From Yeguia hominis (GTDB taxonomy: Bacteria > Bacillota > Clostridia > Oscillospirales > Acutalibacteraceae): a stretch of 64,000 nucleotides of DNA. The stretch covers positions 10,190 through 74,189 of the forward strand of contig NZ_JACRSN010000017.1 in assembly GCF_014384705.1 (NCBI RefSeq). Direction: 5' to 3'. The stretch's first letter is position 1, and each line of letters opens with the position of its first letter. Positions 19,986 through 28,014 of the stretch are shown here, in pieces. Both the position numbers and the translations under genes were made by a program. The notes beneath the pieces are model-generated. The model searched no databases, was not told the origin of the DNA, and saw only the letters and a program-made list of their open reading frames with translations.

Positions 19986-20663
19986 TTATTCTTCTGTTTT
20001 GACAACCGGCGCGTCATGCAGCCCGGCTGTCATTGCAACCGGCAACGAAAACACAAAGGCTTTCTCCTGCATCAGGGCCTTCATAATCCCGTTGCGCTTT
20101 TCGGTTTCTGTAATAATATAAAGCAGCTCTTTCTCTTCCGCAATAGAAACGCCGAAAAACTTTTGTGCATATTCGGTTGCAATTTCTTTTGCGTGAATCA
20201 CCGTTCCGCCGGTCGCACCCGCAACGCGCGCAGCATCCATTGCAGTTTGCGCCGTTCCGTTTTTCAAAATTGCAACAATCAGTTCCCGCGATTGCGCTGC
20301 TGTTTCCATGTTGTCTTCCCCGCTTTCCGTATCCAAGCATCGATAGGTAAAATTCCGAAGCAGTGAACTGCCGCCGATACTATGCACCGGGATAGCCGCC
20401 GCAATTCCATGGTTCGGAAGATTCATTTTGAGATCTTCCGTAAACCGCCGCATCAGCCTCCGCGCGGTTGCAGAGGAGGCGACCGTAAAAAATGCGGTTT
20501 TTTCGGTCTCCTCCAGTCCCCATAAATCCAATGTTTTCCGTTTTGCGGTCCCCCTGCACGGGACGCCAAACAGCATGGACATTCCGTTTTCCCTGCATAA
20601 TTCGATATAATTCTCACTGTCACTGCGTTTTACAATCAACATCAGAAAACAGATTTCTATCAT
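19986..20663 (-). CDS. PII-like protein with two PII-type halves
   Basis: A 225-residue cytosolic protein. The second half (about residues 120-200) has the PII pattern: IVAILKNGTAQTAMDAARVAGATGGTVIHAKE, then a helix and LLYIITETEKRNGIMKAL. The first half (from FLMLIVKRSD to AAIPVHSIGG, about residues 6-97) has a similar strand-helix pattern without the GATGGTV motif, so the protein looks like a tandem PII. The uridylylated T-loop tyrosine of GlnB is not evident. The start overlaps the DUF1538 stop in an ATGA-type junction, so the two are coupled and the PII half probably gates the membrane partner. No glutamine synthetase or ammonium transporter is nearby. Confidence 0.75.
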   Translation of the reverse strand: MIEICFLMLIVKRSDSENYIELCRENGMSMLFGVPCRGTAKRKTLDLWGLEETEKTAFFTVASSATARRLMRRFTEDLKMNLPNHGIAAAIPVHSIGGSSLLRNFTYRCLDTESGEDNMETAAQSRELIVAILKNGTAQTAMDAARVAGATGGTVIHAKEIATEYAQKFFGVSIAEEKELLYIITETEKRNGIMKALMQEKAFVFSLPVAMTAGLHDAPVVKTEE

Positions 20664-22195
20664 AGACTTGTCTCCTCCGAAAGCTCGATGATCTCTTCCT
20701 CTTCGCGTGCTTCCGCTTCCATAACCGGTTCTTCCTTTTTCAGACGGATCCGGTAAATCAGTCCCAGTACCTGAATGGTGATGAGCGGCGTCATCGCAAC
20801 CATCGCCACGATTCCAAACGCATCCGTCACAATGTTGCCGCCAATCGCTTCGCAGGCACCCATAGAAAACGCGAGCAAAAAAGTTGCCGTCATAGGCCCG
20901 GAGGCAACGCCGCCGGAGTCAAATGCAATCGAAGTAAAGATATCCGGCACAAAAAAAGTCAGACAAAGGGCAAGCAGGTATCCCGGAACCAAAAACCAGA
21001 AAATCGGAAGACCAGTATACACCCTTACCATAGAAAGTGCAACAGAAATTGCAACGCCGACAGACAAACTGACCTCCATGGCCTTTTTGGGGATCAGTCC
21101 GGAGGTTACTTCCTCGACCTGCTTTGTGAGAACATATACCGCAGGCTCCGCTGTGACGATAAAATACCCAAGCGCAGCCCCGATCGGGATCATAATCCAG
21201 CTGTACGGAAGTTCCCCGATCAGTTTGCCGATCTGATTGCCGACCGGCATGAATCCGACATTTGCGCCGGTTAAAAAGAGAACCAGACCGACATAGGTAT
21301 ACAGCACGCCGATGAGCATTTTTCCGAGCTGCCGCATACGCAGATGCAGCGCGACAAACTGATAAATCAGGAAAAATATCACAATTGGTGCAAGCGCAAT
21401 GGCGATTTCCTTCACGTAGCGCGGGAATTCATTGGCAAACAGCGCCCAAAGCTCCTTGGAGTTCTGAATATTGATATCCGCAAACGACGTGTACAGACTC
21501 TCTCCGGGCGTAAAGAGAACACCCAAAATCAGCACCGCGAGGATCGGCCCAATCGAACAAAGGGCAACAAGTCCAAAGCTGTCACTCTCTGCATTTTTAT
21601 CGCTTCGAATCGAGGAAACGCCGATTCCGAGCGCCATAATAAACGGAACGGTCATCGGACCGGTTGTCACACCGCCGGAATCAAAGGAAACAGCAATAAA
21701 TTCCGGCGAAACAAATGCGGCAATTAAAAAAATCGCAGCATAAAATCCGATCAGCAAAAAGGAAAGCCGAATCCGGAACAGAATTCGAAGCATCGCCAAA
21801 ACCAGAAACAGCCCGACTCCAACCGCCACGCAGAGAATGAGCGTCATATTGGGAATATTGGGAACTTGCTCTGCGAGAACCTGCAGATCCGGCTCGGAGA
21901 TCGTAATCATAATTCCAACGAAAAGAGAAACCGCAATGACGACCCAAAGCTTCTTGGTACGCGTCATGTGCGAACCGACAGCCTCCCCCATCGGCGTCAT
22001 AGCAATTTCCGCACCAAGCGTAAAAAAGCCCATCCCAAGAATCAGTAAAACGGCGCCCATCACAAAAGCCATGAGCGTGCCGTTCGGGATTGGGGTAATC
22101 GTGAAGCAAAGCAACAGAACGATTCCTGTTACCGGAATGACAGACAACAGGGATTCTTTAATTTTTTCTTTCAGGATCGTTCTGTTTTTTCTCAA
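20660..22195 (-). CDS. DUF1538 membrane protein (putative transporter)
   Basis: A 511-residue polytopic membrane protein with about 12-14 helices arranged as two repeats. Each repeat holds the family motif: FDSGGVTTGPMTVPFIMALG (about residues 175-194) and FDSGGVASGPMTATFLLAFS (about 424-443). This duplicated motif is typical of re-entrant segments in secondary transporters, but the family has no agreed substrate. Translation starts at TTG, 8 bases after GAGGT; the next in-frame Met (residue 42) lies inside the first helix and would break it. The C-terminus is acidic. It is coupled to the PII-like gene and lies downstream of a Kdp-type two-component pair. Confidence 0.82.
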   Translation of the reverse strand: MRKNRTILKEKIKESLLSVIPVTGIVLLLCFTITPIPNGTLMAFVMGAVLLILGMGFFTLGAEIAMTPMGEAVGSHMTRTKKLWVVIAVSLFVGIMITISEPDLQVLAEQVPNIPNMTLILCVAVGVGLFLVLAMLRILFRIRLSFLLIGFYAAIFLIAAFVSPEFIAVSFDSGGVTTGPMTVPFIMALGIGVSSIRSDKNAESDSFGLVALCSIGPILAVLILGVLFTPGESLYTSFADINIQNSKELWALFANEFPRYVKEIAIALAPIVIFFLIYQFVALHLRMRQLGKMLIGVLYTYVGLVLFLTGANVGFMPVGNQIGKLIGELPYSWIMIPIGAALGYFIVTAEPAVYVLTKQVEEVTSGLIPKKAMEVSLSVGVAISVALSMVRVYTGLPIFWFLVPGYLLALCLTFFVPDIFTSIAFDSGGVASGPMTATFLLAFSMGACEAIGGNIVTDAFGIVAMVAMTPLITIQVLGLIYRIRLKKEEPVMEAEAREEEEIIELSEETSL

Positions 22196-22309
22196 TTGCA
22201 GCTACCTCGATATCTTTCGTTTTTGCATCATCAAATAAGCCTTTACAAAATATGTATTCGCCAAAAAAGATATTCCGAAAACAGGGAAACACAAGGATCA
22301 GGAACTTCA

Positions 22310-22331
22310 CATTATACCATCATTATACCAT
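22310..22331 (-). promoter_or_regulatory. Tandem extended -10 elements before the DUF1538 gene
   Basis: Two perfect, directly adjacent copies of an 11-mer; on the minus strand each reads ATGGTATAATG, that is TGG-TATAAT. Neither has a good -35 box, so both are extended -10 type. They lie about 115-135 bases before the TTG start. Confidence 0.6.
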
Positions 22332-22360
22332 AAATCTGCCCGCATGAGGTTGCCGAAAAA

Positions 22361-22404
22361 CAAAAAAACTCTGAACGGTTTGTAAACAGGATCCGCAAAC
22401 CGTT
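22361..22404 (-). terminator. Terminator of the two-component operon
   Basis: On the minus strand AACGGTTTG (22404-22396) pairs with CAAACCGTT (22382-22374) across a 13-base loop, then TTTTTTTG follows shortly. The stem begins inside the stop codon of the response regulator. Confidence 0.75.
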
Positions 22405-23111
22405 TAGTCTCCCTCAATCATCCGGTACCCTACGCCGACTTCTGTAAAAATATATTCCGGTTCAGCCGGATTTTTTTCGATTTTCCGGCGTATATTCGCC
22501 ATATTAACGCGCAGGATCTGATTGTCACATTTGGCGCTTGGTCCCCAAATTGCTTTGATGATAAAATCGTACGTCAATACTTTGCCTGCGTATTTTCCCA
22601 AAAGGGCGACAATTTTATATTCGTTTTGCGTCAGGCGTGCATTTTCCCCGCGAATCAGAACATGCAGTTTGTCGTAGTCGATTGTCATATCACCAGCCTG
22701 AAACTTTCCGGTCTGGATCACATTCGTATTTGCCCCGTTTGTTCCGGAATGCCGCAGCGCAGTCCGGATCCGGGCAAGAAGCTCTGAGGTTCCAAACGGC
22801 TTTGAAATATAATCATCCGCCCCAAGATCCAGCGCCTCCACCTTGTCCCGTTCATGCGTCCGGGCGGACACGACAATGATCGGAATTTGTGACCATTCCC
22901 GTACCGTTTTGATAATCTTCAGCCCATCCATGTCGGGCAGTCCGAGATCGAGCAAAACAAGATCCGGACAATGCGAAGTAATCATAGAAAAGGCAGATGC
23001 GCCGTTGGACGCCTTGATGACGTTATATTGATTGGCCGTGAGAATGGTCGTCATAAAATTGCTGATGTTGTTTTCATCTTCCACAATCAGAACCGTCTGC
23101 TTGATTCCCAA
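22404..23111 (-). CDS. OmpR/KdpE-type response regulator
   Basis: A 235-residue response regulator with an N-terminal receiver domain (phospho-acceptor Asp55 in LLDLGLPD, acidic pair E11-D12, Lys in ISKPFG near 104) and a C-terminal winged helix (TQNEYKIVALLGKYAGKVLTYDFIIKAIWG). Overall it is closest in feel to KdpE. It is 4 bases downstream of the histidine kinase gene and ends in a terminator, so the pair is an operon. Target genes are unknown; no kdpFABC is visible, and the DUF1538-PII pair is the nearest downstream unit. Confidence 0.9.
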   Translation of the reverse strand: MGIKQTVLIVEDENNISNFMTTILTANQYNVIKASNGASAFSMITSHCPDLVLLDLGLPDMDGLKIIKTVREWSQIPIIVVSARTHERDKVEALDLGADDYISKPFGTSELLARIRTALRHSGTNGANTNVIQTGKFQAGDMTIDYDKLHVLIRGENARLTQNEYKIVALLGKYAGKVLTYDFIIKAIWGPSAKCDNQILRVNMANIRRKIEKNPAEPEYIFTEVGVGYRMIEGD

Positions 23112-23115
23112 ACGC

Positions 23116-24201
23116 TCACTCCTCCTCTTCTAACGGCAGCGTAAACCGAAATAATGCGCCGCCCTCCGATAAATTTTTTGCCTCCATAATGCCGCCGTGC
23201 GCCTTCACAATCGACATGCATACAGAAAGTCCTATTCCCATATTCCGTTTATTATCGGTATTTTGCTCATCGTGCTGACGGAAATATCCGTCAAACAGAT
23301 GTGGAAACGCGGCCTCTGGAATCCCGACGCCGTTATCGCGCACCTCAACGACCGCTTCGGCATTTGTTCGATGAACCGAGAGTTCGATTTTGGTAACGGT
23401 CTTGCCGTGCAGCACCGCATTTTCCAAAAGATTGATGATGACCTGCTCCACAAGAATCGCATCCATGGGAATCATCAAAAGCTCATCCGGAACCGAGACG
23501 GAAACCGGCTGCTCTGGAAAGCGTTTTTTGAATTTCCGAACCGACTCCGCGACGATTTCTTCGGCGGCCTCCTGCTCTTTTTTGATTTTGGCAGCTTCCC
23601 CGCCGATCCGGGTGATCGAAAGGAGATTCTCCACCATTCGAATCAGCCACTCTGCATCTTCTTTGACTTCTGATAAGAGTTCTTTGCGTTCTGCCGGCGT
23701 GAGCACCTCGTCATTTTCGATCATCGCCGAAGTTGCCCCGACAATCGAAGTCAGCGGCGTCCGCAGATCATGCGAGACTGCCCGCAGAAGATTCCCACGC
23801 ATTTTCTCTTTTTCAGTATCCGCTCTAATTTTCTCCTGCTGCTTGATCTGTGTAGTCATCGCGCTGGTAATCACAGCGACCGCCGCCATACTGATAAAGG
23901 TAATCGGATAACCGGAGATACTGAAATTAAATGCAAAATATGGATATGTAAAAACATAGTTGATGCCAAATACGCCAACAACTGCTGCCAAAATTCCGTA
24001 GAAGTATCCATCGGTCATTCTGGAAATTACGAGCACTGCTAAAAGAAAAATCATAGAAACGTAGACGTCGCTGTCATCGATTAACCGCAGCAAAAAGCAT
24101 AGAAGAGCCGCCGCCAGGATCGCCACCAGAAAGATAGCCGTATCCCGCCAGGAAAAACAACAAATACGGTTTAATTTTTTCCAGATTTTTCGGATTCGCA
24201 T
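23116..24201 (-). CDS. Sensor histidine kinase with KdpD-type DUF4118 membrane domain
   Basis: A 361-residue kinase with four membrane helices (about residues 20-115, DUF4118 as in KdpD), a short linker coiled coil, the HisKA box AVSHDLRTPLTS with His144, and a HATPase domain with NLLENAVLHG, DNGVGIP and a GIGLSV box. It lacks the roughly 400-residue N-terminal KdpD and universal-stress domains that bind K+ signals and c-di-AMP in full-length KdpD, so it is a short KdpD variant. AAAGG lies about 9 bases before the ATG. The signal it reads cannot be inferred from sequence. Confidence 0.9.
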   Translation of the reverse strand: MRIRKIWKKLNRICCFSWRDTAIFLVAILAAALLCFLLRLIDDSDVYVSMIFLLAVLVISRMTDGYFYGILAAVVGVFGINYVFTYPYFAFNFSISGYPITFISMAAVAVITSAMTTQIKQQEKIRADTEKEKMRGNLLRAVSHDLRTPLTSIVGATSAMIENDEVLTPAERKELLSEVKEDAEWLIRMVENLLSITRIGGEAAKIKKEQEAAEEIVAESVRKFKKRFPEQPVSVSVPDELLMIPMDAILVEQVIINLLENAVLHGKTVTKIELSVHRTNAEAVVEVRDNGVGIPEAAFPHLFDGYFRQHDEQNTDNKRNMGIGLSVCMSIVKAHGGIMEAKNLSEGGALFRFTLPLEEEE

Positions 24202-24465
24202 GTGTACCGTACCTTTGCTAGGATTTCGAAAAGTTCAGCAATGCCCGCTGACCGTACCACCGCATCATCTAAAACAAAATCGGAACACTCCCGCAAGCAC
24301 ACGCAAAACACCAAAGATGGCCGCTAAACCGGAATTTCCCGTCCAGCCCCGCTTTGGTTACGCGATTGCACAGGATAGGGAGGCATGGGGTTCCGCTGTC
24401 CATGTTATTGTCCCCGTCAAAGTGCTGGTGTGCTTTTCAGCAAAGCGTCGTGCATTTTGAGAAAA

Positions 24466-24850
24466 TGTCAGCTTTTTCTCTAGTGCGGTTCGCGCCGCCG
24501 GTCTGCAACGCAGAACGGTTTTAAGGTTATTATGCTTTTTAAGCAAAATGTTCTTAAAAATAAGAGAAAGCGTCAGCTTTTTCTCCGGCGCGGTTCGCGC
24601 CGCCGGTCTGCAACGCAGAACGGTTTTAAGGTTATTATGCTTTTTAAGCAAAATGTTCTTAAAAATAAGAGAAAGCGTCAGCTTTTTCTCCGGCGCGGTT
24701 CGCGCCGCCGGTCTGCAACGCAGAACGGTTTTAAGGTTATTATGCTTTTTAAGCAAAATGTTCTTAAAAATAAGAGAAAGCGTCAGCTTTTTCTCCGGCG
24801 CGGTTCGCGCCGCCGGTCTGCAACGCAGAACGGTTTTAAGGTTATTATAG
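24466..24850. repeat. 3.7 tandem copies of a 105-bp hairpin-rich repeat
   Basis: Unit starts are at 24466, 24571, 24676 and 24781, an exact 105-base period. The inner copies are identical by eye; the first has a few changes (CTCTAGTGCGG against CTCCGGCGCGG). Each unit holds several dyads: GGCGCGGTTCGCGCC, CTGCAACGCAG, and on the minus strand GAGAAAAAGC-TGAC-GCTTTCTC followed by TTATTTTT, which looks like a terminator. Because 105 is divisible by 3, several frames stay open through the array, but no ribosome binding site was seen. An extended -10 reads into the array from the right. Not a CRISPR: there are no variable spacers. Confidence 0.85.
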
Positions 24851-24852
24851 CA
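24844..24852 (-). promoter_or_regulatory. Extended -10 element reading into the 105-bp repeat array
   Basis: The minus strand reads TGC-TATAAT-AACC (24852-24841). The last five bases continue into repeat sequence; at the inner repeat borders the same place reads GCATAATAACC, so only the outermost copy has a good -10. Confidence 0.5.
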
Positions 24853-24986
24853 CAATCCTTTCCTCTTGGACACACGGAACCCCATAAAAAAAGAAATTGT
24901 CTTGTTTTGTCTCGCATTTATCGAAAGTGCTGTACGCTCTTTCGGATATGCGTATGTGCAAGTAATCTCTAATCGTTTTCCCGAAA

Positions 24987-25262
24987 TCAGACCCGTTTAA
25001 AGGAATGAATCCGGATCCCAGAAGCATCGGTTCCCAGTTCCTCGGCAATTGCTGCAGAAACAGCCGCAATCAATTCTTCGCGATTTTCAATCACTGCAGG
25101 TGCAGGAGCAGTCTCTGTCTGTGCCGGTGCAGCGGCCTGTTCTGCACGCTTTCCGCAGCAAAGACGCAGCAGATAGCAAATGAATACCAGGCAAATCAGC
25201 CCAATAAACACAACGCCCATTCCCATCAGACAGACAAACCCGTTTGAAATTTCGACGCCCAT
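24987..25262 (-). CDS. oadG: OadG-family (Na+-pump decarboxylase gamma) protein, stand-alone
   Basis: About 91 residues: one N-terminal membrane helix (about residues 11-34, GMGVVFIGLICLVFICYLL), a CCGKR stop-transfer, an Ala/Pro-rich hinge and a C-terminal segment (ELIAAVSAAIAEELGTDASGIRIHSFKRV) typical of OadG. In Na+-pumping decarboxylases gamma helps assembly of the alpha carboxyltransferase with the beta pump. Here neither the alpha, beta nor biotin carrier gene is adjacent. The ATG at 25262 follows AAAAGGGG by 9 bases; a TTG 6 bases upstream is less likely. It has its own promoter. Confidence 0.82.
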   Translation of the reverse strand: MGVEISNGFVCLMGMGVVFIGLICLVFICYLLRLCCGKRAEQAAAPAQTETAPAPAVIENREELIAAVSAAIAEELGTDASGIRIHSFKRV

Positions 25263-25650
25263 GACCAAAACCCCTTTTGCAAATTTTAAATGAACCGTTT
25301 GAATGGCAAAACGCCAAGATTCGATTTGTTCATTTCATCATTTATCATACCTATGAATCAAAACGCTGGCAACCGAAATTTATGCTCTTTAGCGGCTCCT
25401 TATCGCAAATCAATTTTTCTTTACGGAATCTTAACAGCACATCCGCATAATCTGGCTTTTTTCGGGCATTGCAAAGCTGCAGGAACACAAGCGCCATTCA
25501 ATTAAGCGCCCGTCCCTCTACAAGAGTCCTCAAAAGTCTTCTAAAGAATATGGGATCTTTCACGCCAACATAACCGAAACACTTTGACAGGGCATTTTTG
25601 GGTGTTGCAAGGAGATCCGGGCTGCAAGTCTATTTACAATTCCATATCAA
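25263..25650. other. Intergenic region between oadG and the acyl-CoA synthetase
   Basis: About 390 bases that hold the oadG promoter and no supported gene. The part from 25380 to 25650 shows no feature I can name. Confidence 0.4.
25344..25372 (-). promoter_or_regulatory. Promoter of oadG
   Basis: On the minus strand TTGCCA (25372-25367), a 17-base spacer and TATGAT (25349-25344), about 80 bases before the start codon. Confidence 0.75.
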
Positions 25651-25685
25651 AAAAGGCCCGCAGTGCATGGCGCATTGCGGGTCTT
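25651..25685 (-). terminator. Terminator of the acyl-CoA synthetase gene
   Basis: On the minus strand GACCCGCAATGCG pairs with the TGCACTGCGGGCC side (G-U pairs included) around a short loop and is followed by six T residues, about 20 bases after the stop codon. Confidence 0.85.
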
Positions 25686-25702
25686 TCGGCAAGTATTCTG
25701 CT

Positions 25703-27373
25703 TTATTTTAACTCTGTGCGGCGGATCTTTCCGCTGATCGTTTTAGGCAATTCATCGCGGAATTCAACGATCCTGGGATATTTATACGGCGCAGTATGTT
25801 TTTTCACATACATCTGCAGTTCTTTTTTCAGGTCTTCGCTCTTTTCCGTGCCCCTCGTGAGAACGACAACCGCCTTAACAACCTGTCCGCGAACCGGATC
25901 CGGCGCCGGAACCACCGCGCATTCCAGAACATAGGGAAGTTCCATGATCACGCTTTCGATCTCAAACGGCCCAATCCGGTAGCCGGAAGACTTGATCAAA
26001 TCATCTGTCCGGCCAACATACCAATAATAGCCGTCCTCATCACGCCAAGCAGTGTCGCCGGTGTGATACAATCCATCGTGCCACGCTTCCTTTGTTTTTT
26101 CAAGGTCACGATAATATTCGCGGAAAAGGCCGCACGGAATGCCTTTATCGGTCCGGATGACAATTTCGCCGGTTTCACCCACTCGGGTGCTGGTGCCATC
26201 CGGTAAAACAACGTCCACGTCAAACAGCGGGCTCGGCTTGCCCATCGAGCCAGGCTTTGGCTCCGTTCCATAAGGATTGTAGATCGCCAGCGTGGTCTCC
26301 GTCTGTCCGAAGCCTTCCATGAGCTTAAGGCCTGTCGCCTTCTTCCACTGCTCAAACACCTCCGGATTGAGCGCTTCACCGGCAATTGTCGAATGCTCGA
26401 TGCTGGAAAGGTCATACTTTGTGATATCTTCCTTAATAAAGAACCGATACATCGTCGGCGGCGCGCAGAACGTTGTGATATGATACCGCGCAAACATCGG
26501 CAGAATATCATGCGGCTCAAATTTGTCAAAATCATAGGTAAAGACGCCGGCTTCACAGAGCCACTGCCCGTAAAGCTTTCCCCAAAGTGCTTTCCCCCAT
26601 CCGGTATCGGAAATGGTAAAATGTAAACCGTTCGGGTTGACATGGTGCCAATACTTCGCCGTGATATAATGGCCGAGCGGATATTTATGGGAATGCAGTA
26701 CAATTTTGGGATACCCGGTCGTGCCGGACGTAAAGAACATCAGCATCGGATCGTCGCCGCAAGCTGCATCTTCCGCGCGCGGAAACACGTCGCTGCAGGC
26801 TTCCATCTCGCTGTTAAAATCATGCCAGCCTTCACGTTTGGTGTCGCTGACCAAAATTTTTAATTTCAGGCTGTCGCACTGCGGCGCAGCAAGATCCACC
26901 TGCTGTGCAACTTCGCCGTCTCCTGTGCAGACAATCGCCTTTACACCAGCGGCTTTAAACCGATAATCAAAATCGTGTTCCATCAGCAAATTGGTCGCCG
27001 GAATGACGATTGCGCCGAGTTTATGCAGCGCAAGAATCGAAAACCAGAACTGATAATGGCGCTTTAAAACCAGCATCACGCGATCGCCGCGCGCAATGCC
27101 GAGCGAGCGAAAATAATTCGCTGTTTTGGAAGAATACCGGCTCATGTCCGCAAATGTCAGGCGGCGCTCTTCAAATGTCCGGGAAACGTGCAGCATCGCG
27201 GTTTTGTCCGGGCATTTTTTGGCGAGTTCATCAACGATGTCATACGCAAAATTGAACCGGTCAGCATTGTGAAATGTAATCTTTTCCAGAATCTCTTTGT
27301 CGTTCAGAAAGGTTTCAATAAAGTTTGCCGCAGGCCCCGTAACGGTCCCGTCTTTGTGAAGAACTGCTGTCAT
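25703..27373 (-). CDS. AMP-forming acyl-CoA synthetase
   Basis: A 556-residue ANL-superfamily ligase that activates a carboxylic acid through an acyl-adenylate to the CoA thioester. Core motifs: FFTSGTTGYPK (about residues 215-225), GFGQTE (about 352-357), YHTGDTAWRDEDGYYWYVGRTDDLIKSSGYRIGP (motifs A7-A8), and PKTISGKIRR with the catalytic Lys near the C-terminus. The N-terminus and the HYQFWFSILALHKLGA segment are those of the medium-chain/acetyl-CoA synthetase-like clade. GGGGGA precedes the ATG. It is the only gene behind a T-box leader, so its expression answers to an uncharged tRNA. This fits activation of a branched or aromatic acid on the way to an amino acid; the substrate is not shown by the sequence. 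Confidence 0.9.
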   Translation of the reverse strand: MTAVLHKDGTVTGPAANFIETFLNDKEILEKITFHNADRFNFAYDIVDELAKKCPDKTAMLHVSRTFEERRLTFADMSRYSSKTANYFRSLGIARGDRVMLVLKRHYQFWFSILALHKLGAIVIPATNLLMEHDFDYRFKAAGVKAIVCTGDGEVAQQVDLAAPQCDSLKLKILVSDTKREGWHDFNSEMEACSDVFPRAEDAACGDDPMLMFFTSGTTGYPKIVLHSHKYPLGHYITAKYWHHVNPNGLHFTISDTGWGKALWGKLYGQWLCEAGVFTYDFDKFEPHDILPMFARYHITTFCAPPTMYRFFIKEDITKYDLSSIEHSTIAGEALNPEVFEQWKKATGLKLMEGFGQTETTLAIYNPYGTEPKPGSMGKPSPLFDVDVVLPDGTSTRVGETGEIVIRTDKGIPCGLFREYYRDLEKTKEAWHDGLYHTGDTAWRDEDGYYWYVGRTDDLIKSSGYRIGPFEIESVIMELPYVLECAVVPAPDPVRGQVVKAVVVLTRGTEKSEDLKKELQMYVKKHTAPYKYPRIVEFRDELPKTISGKIRRTELK

Positions 27374-27417
27374 GTTGAAATCCCCCTATTGTATCAAAGT
27401 TTTACCGGAATTGAGGC

Positions 27418-27676
27418 GCAAAAAAGCCGTCTCAAAGAATTCTCCTTGAGACGGGTAAAATCCCGCGGTACCACTCAAATTGCGATAAACGCCACCTCAC
27501 AGGCTCCGACAAGCCCTTGCTTCTAACGCGGCAACTGACGGAAGATACTTACTGACGGAACCCCGCGTTCGGTTCTTCAGCTCGGAAGGGATAGGCATCT
27601 GAAAGCCAACCGTACCGGTTCACAGCATTACCGGCTCTCTGAAACTTCGGACTTTCTGCCGTCTTCGTCATCGCTT
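27418..27676 (-). promoter_or_regulatory. T-box riboswitch controlling the acyl-CoA synthetase
   Basis: The minus-strand leader starts with a GATGACGAAGACGG stem I foot and contains the conserved AGAGAG and GCTGTGAACCGG elements, then a TTCCGAGCTGAAG segment. It ends with the T-box GAGTGGTACCGCGG (27476-27463) and an intrinsic terminator (CCGTCTCAAGG...TTTGAGACGG then TTTTTT, 27455-27418). The layout is a standard transcriptional T-box: a matching uncharged tRNA would favour antitermination. The specifier codon lies in the GATGCCTATCCC stretch just before TTCCGAGC; aligning to the Geobacillus glyQS leader from memory gives AUC (Ile), but UAU (Tyr) and neighbours cannot be excluded. Confidence 0.9.
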
Positions 27677-27693
27677 TTCTGATATTACTTATT

Positions 27694-27722
27694 TTTATAC
27701 ACCCCTTTGCATCCTTTGTCAA
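27694..27722 (-). promoter_or_regulatory. Promoter of the T-box leader
   Basis: On the minus strand a perfect TTGACA (27722-27717), 17 bases, TATAAA (27699-27694), placed just before the 5' end of the T-box structure. Confidence 0.85.
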
Positions 27723-27945
27723 TCCCTGTTGCGCCGAAAAAACACGAATTTTGCAAAATCGGTACTTCCGACAAAAAAACTTCGAATTTCTTTGCGTTTA
27801 TGCGAATTTGTGTAAACCCTGCAACACAAACGCACGTTTCATTCACGACGCATTGGATTCGCTCAAATACGAATTCACTCAAATTCGAAAAGAATACCGT
27901 TGACAGCATGCATTGTCCGCGACCGCATCCATACCGGCATACACA

Positions 27946-27981
27946 GAAAGCGCCGCCGCGATTTCTCGCTGCGACGCTTTC
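27946..27981. repeat. Long hairpin downstream of hydA
   Basis: A 16-bp inverted repeat with two mismatches (GAAAGCGCCGCCGCGA and TCGCTGCGACGCTTTC) around TTTC. No T-run follows on either strand, so it may protect the hydA 3' end or act as a weak terminator. Confidence 0.5.
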
Positions 27982-28014
27982 CATTTCAGAAGCACTCTTC
28001 TATTTTAGAGTAGA

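Noticed and set aside
24466..24850. CRISPR array
   Set aside because: The repeat units abut each other and are identical over their whole 105 bases; there are no spacers and no cas genes.
24358..24972. Open frames of 100-175 codons on both strands through the 105-bp repeats (35-residue repeated peptides)
   Set aside because: The period is a multiple of three, so any frame without a stop stays open. No ribosome binding site, biased arginine-rich content, and hairpins across all frames.
27946..27981. Intrinsic terminator of the hydrogenase operon
   Set aside because: The hairpin is strong, but no T-run follows on either strand, so I list it only as a hairpin.
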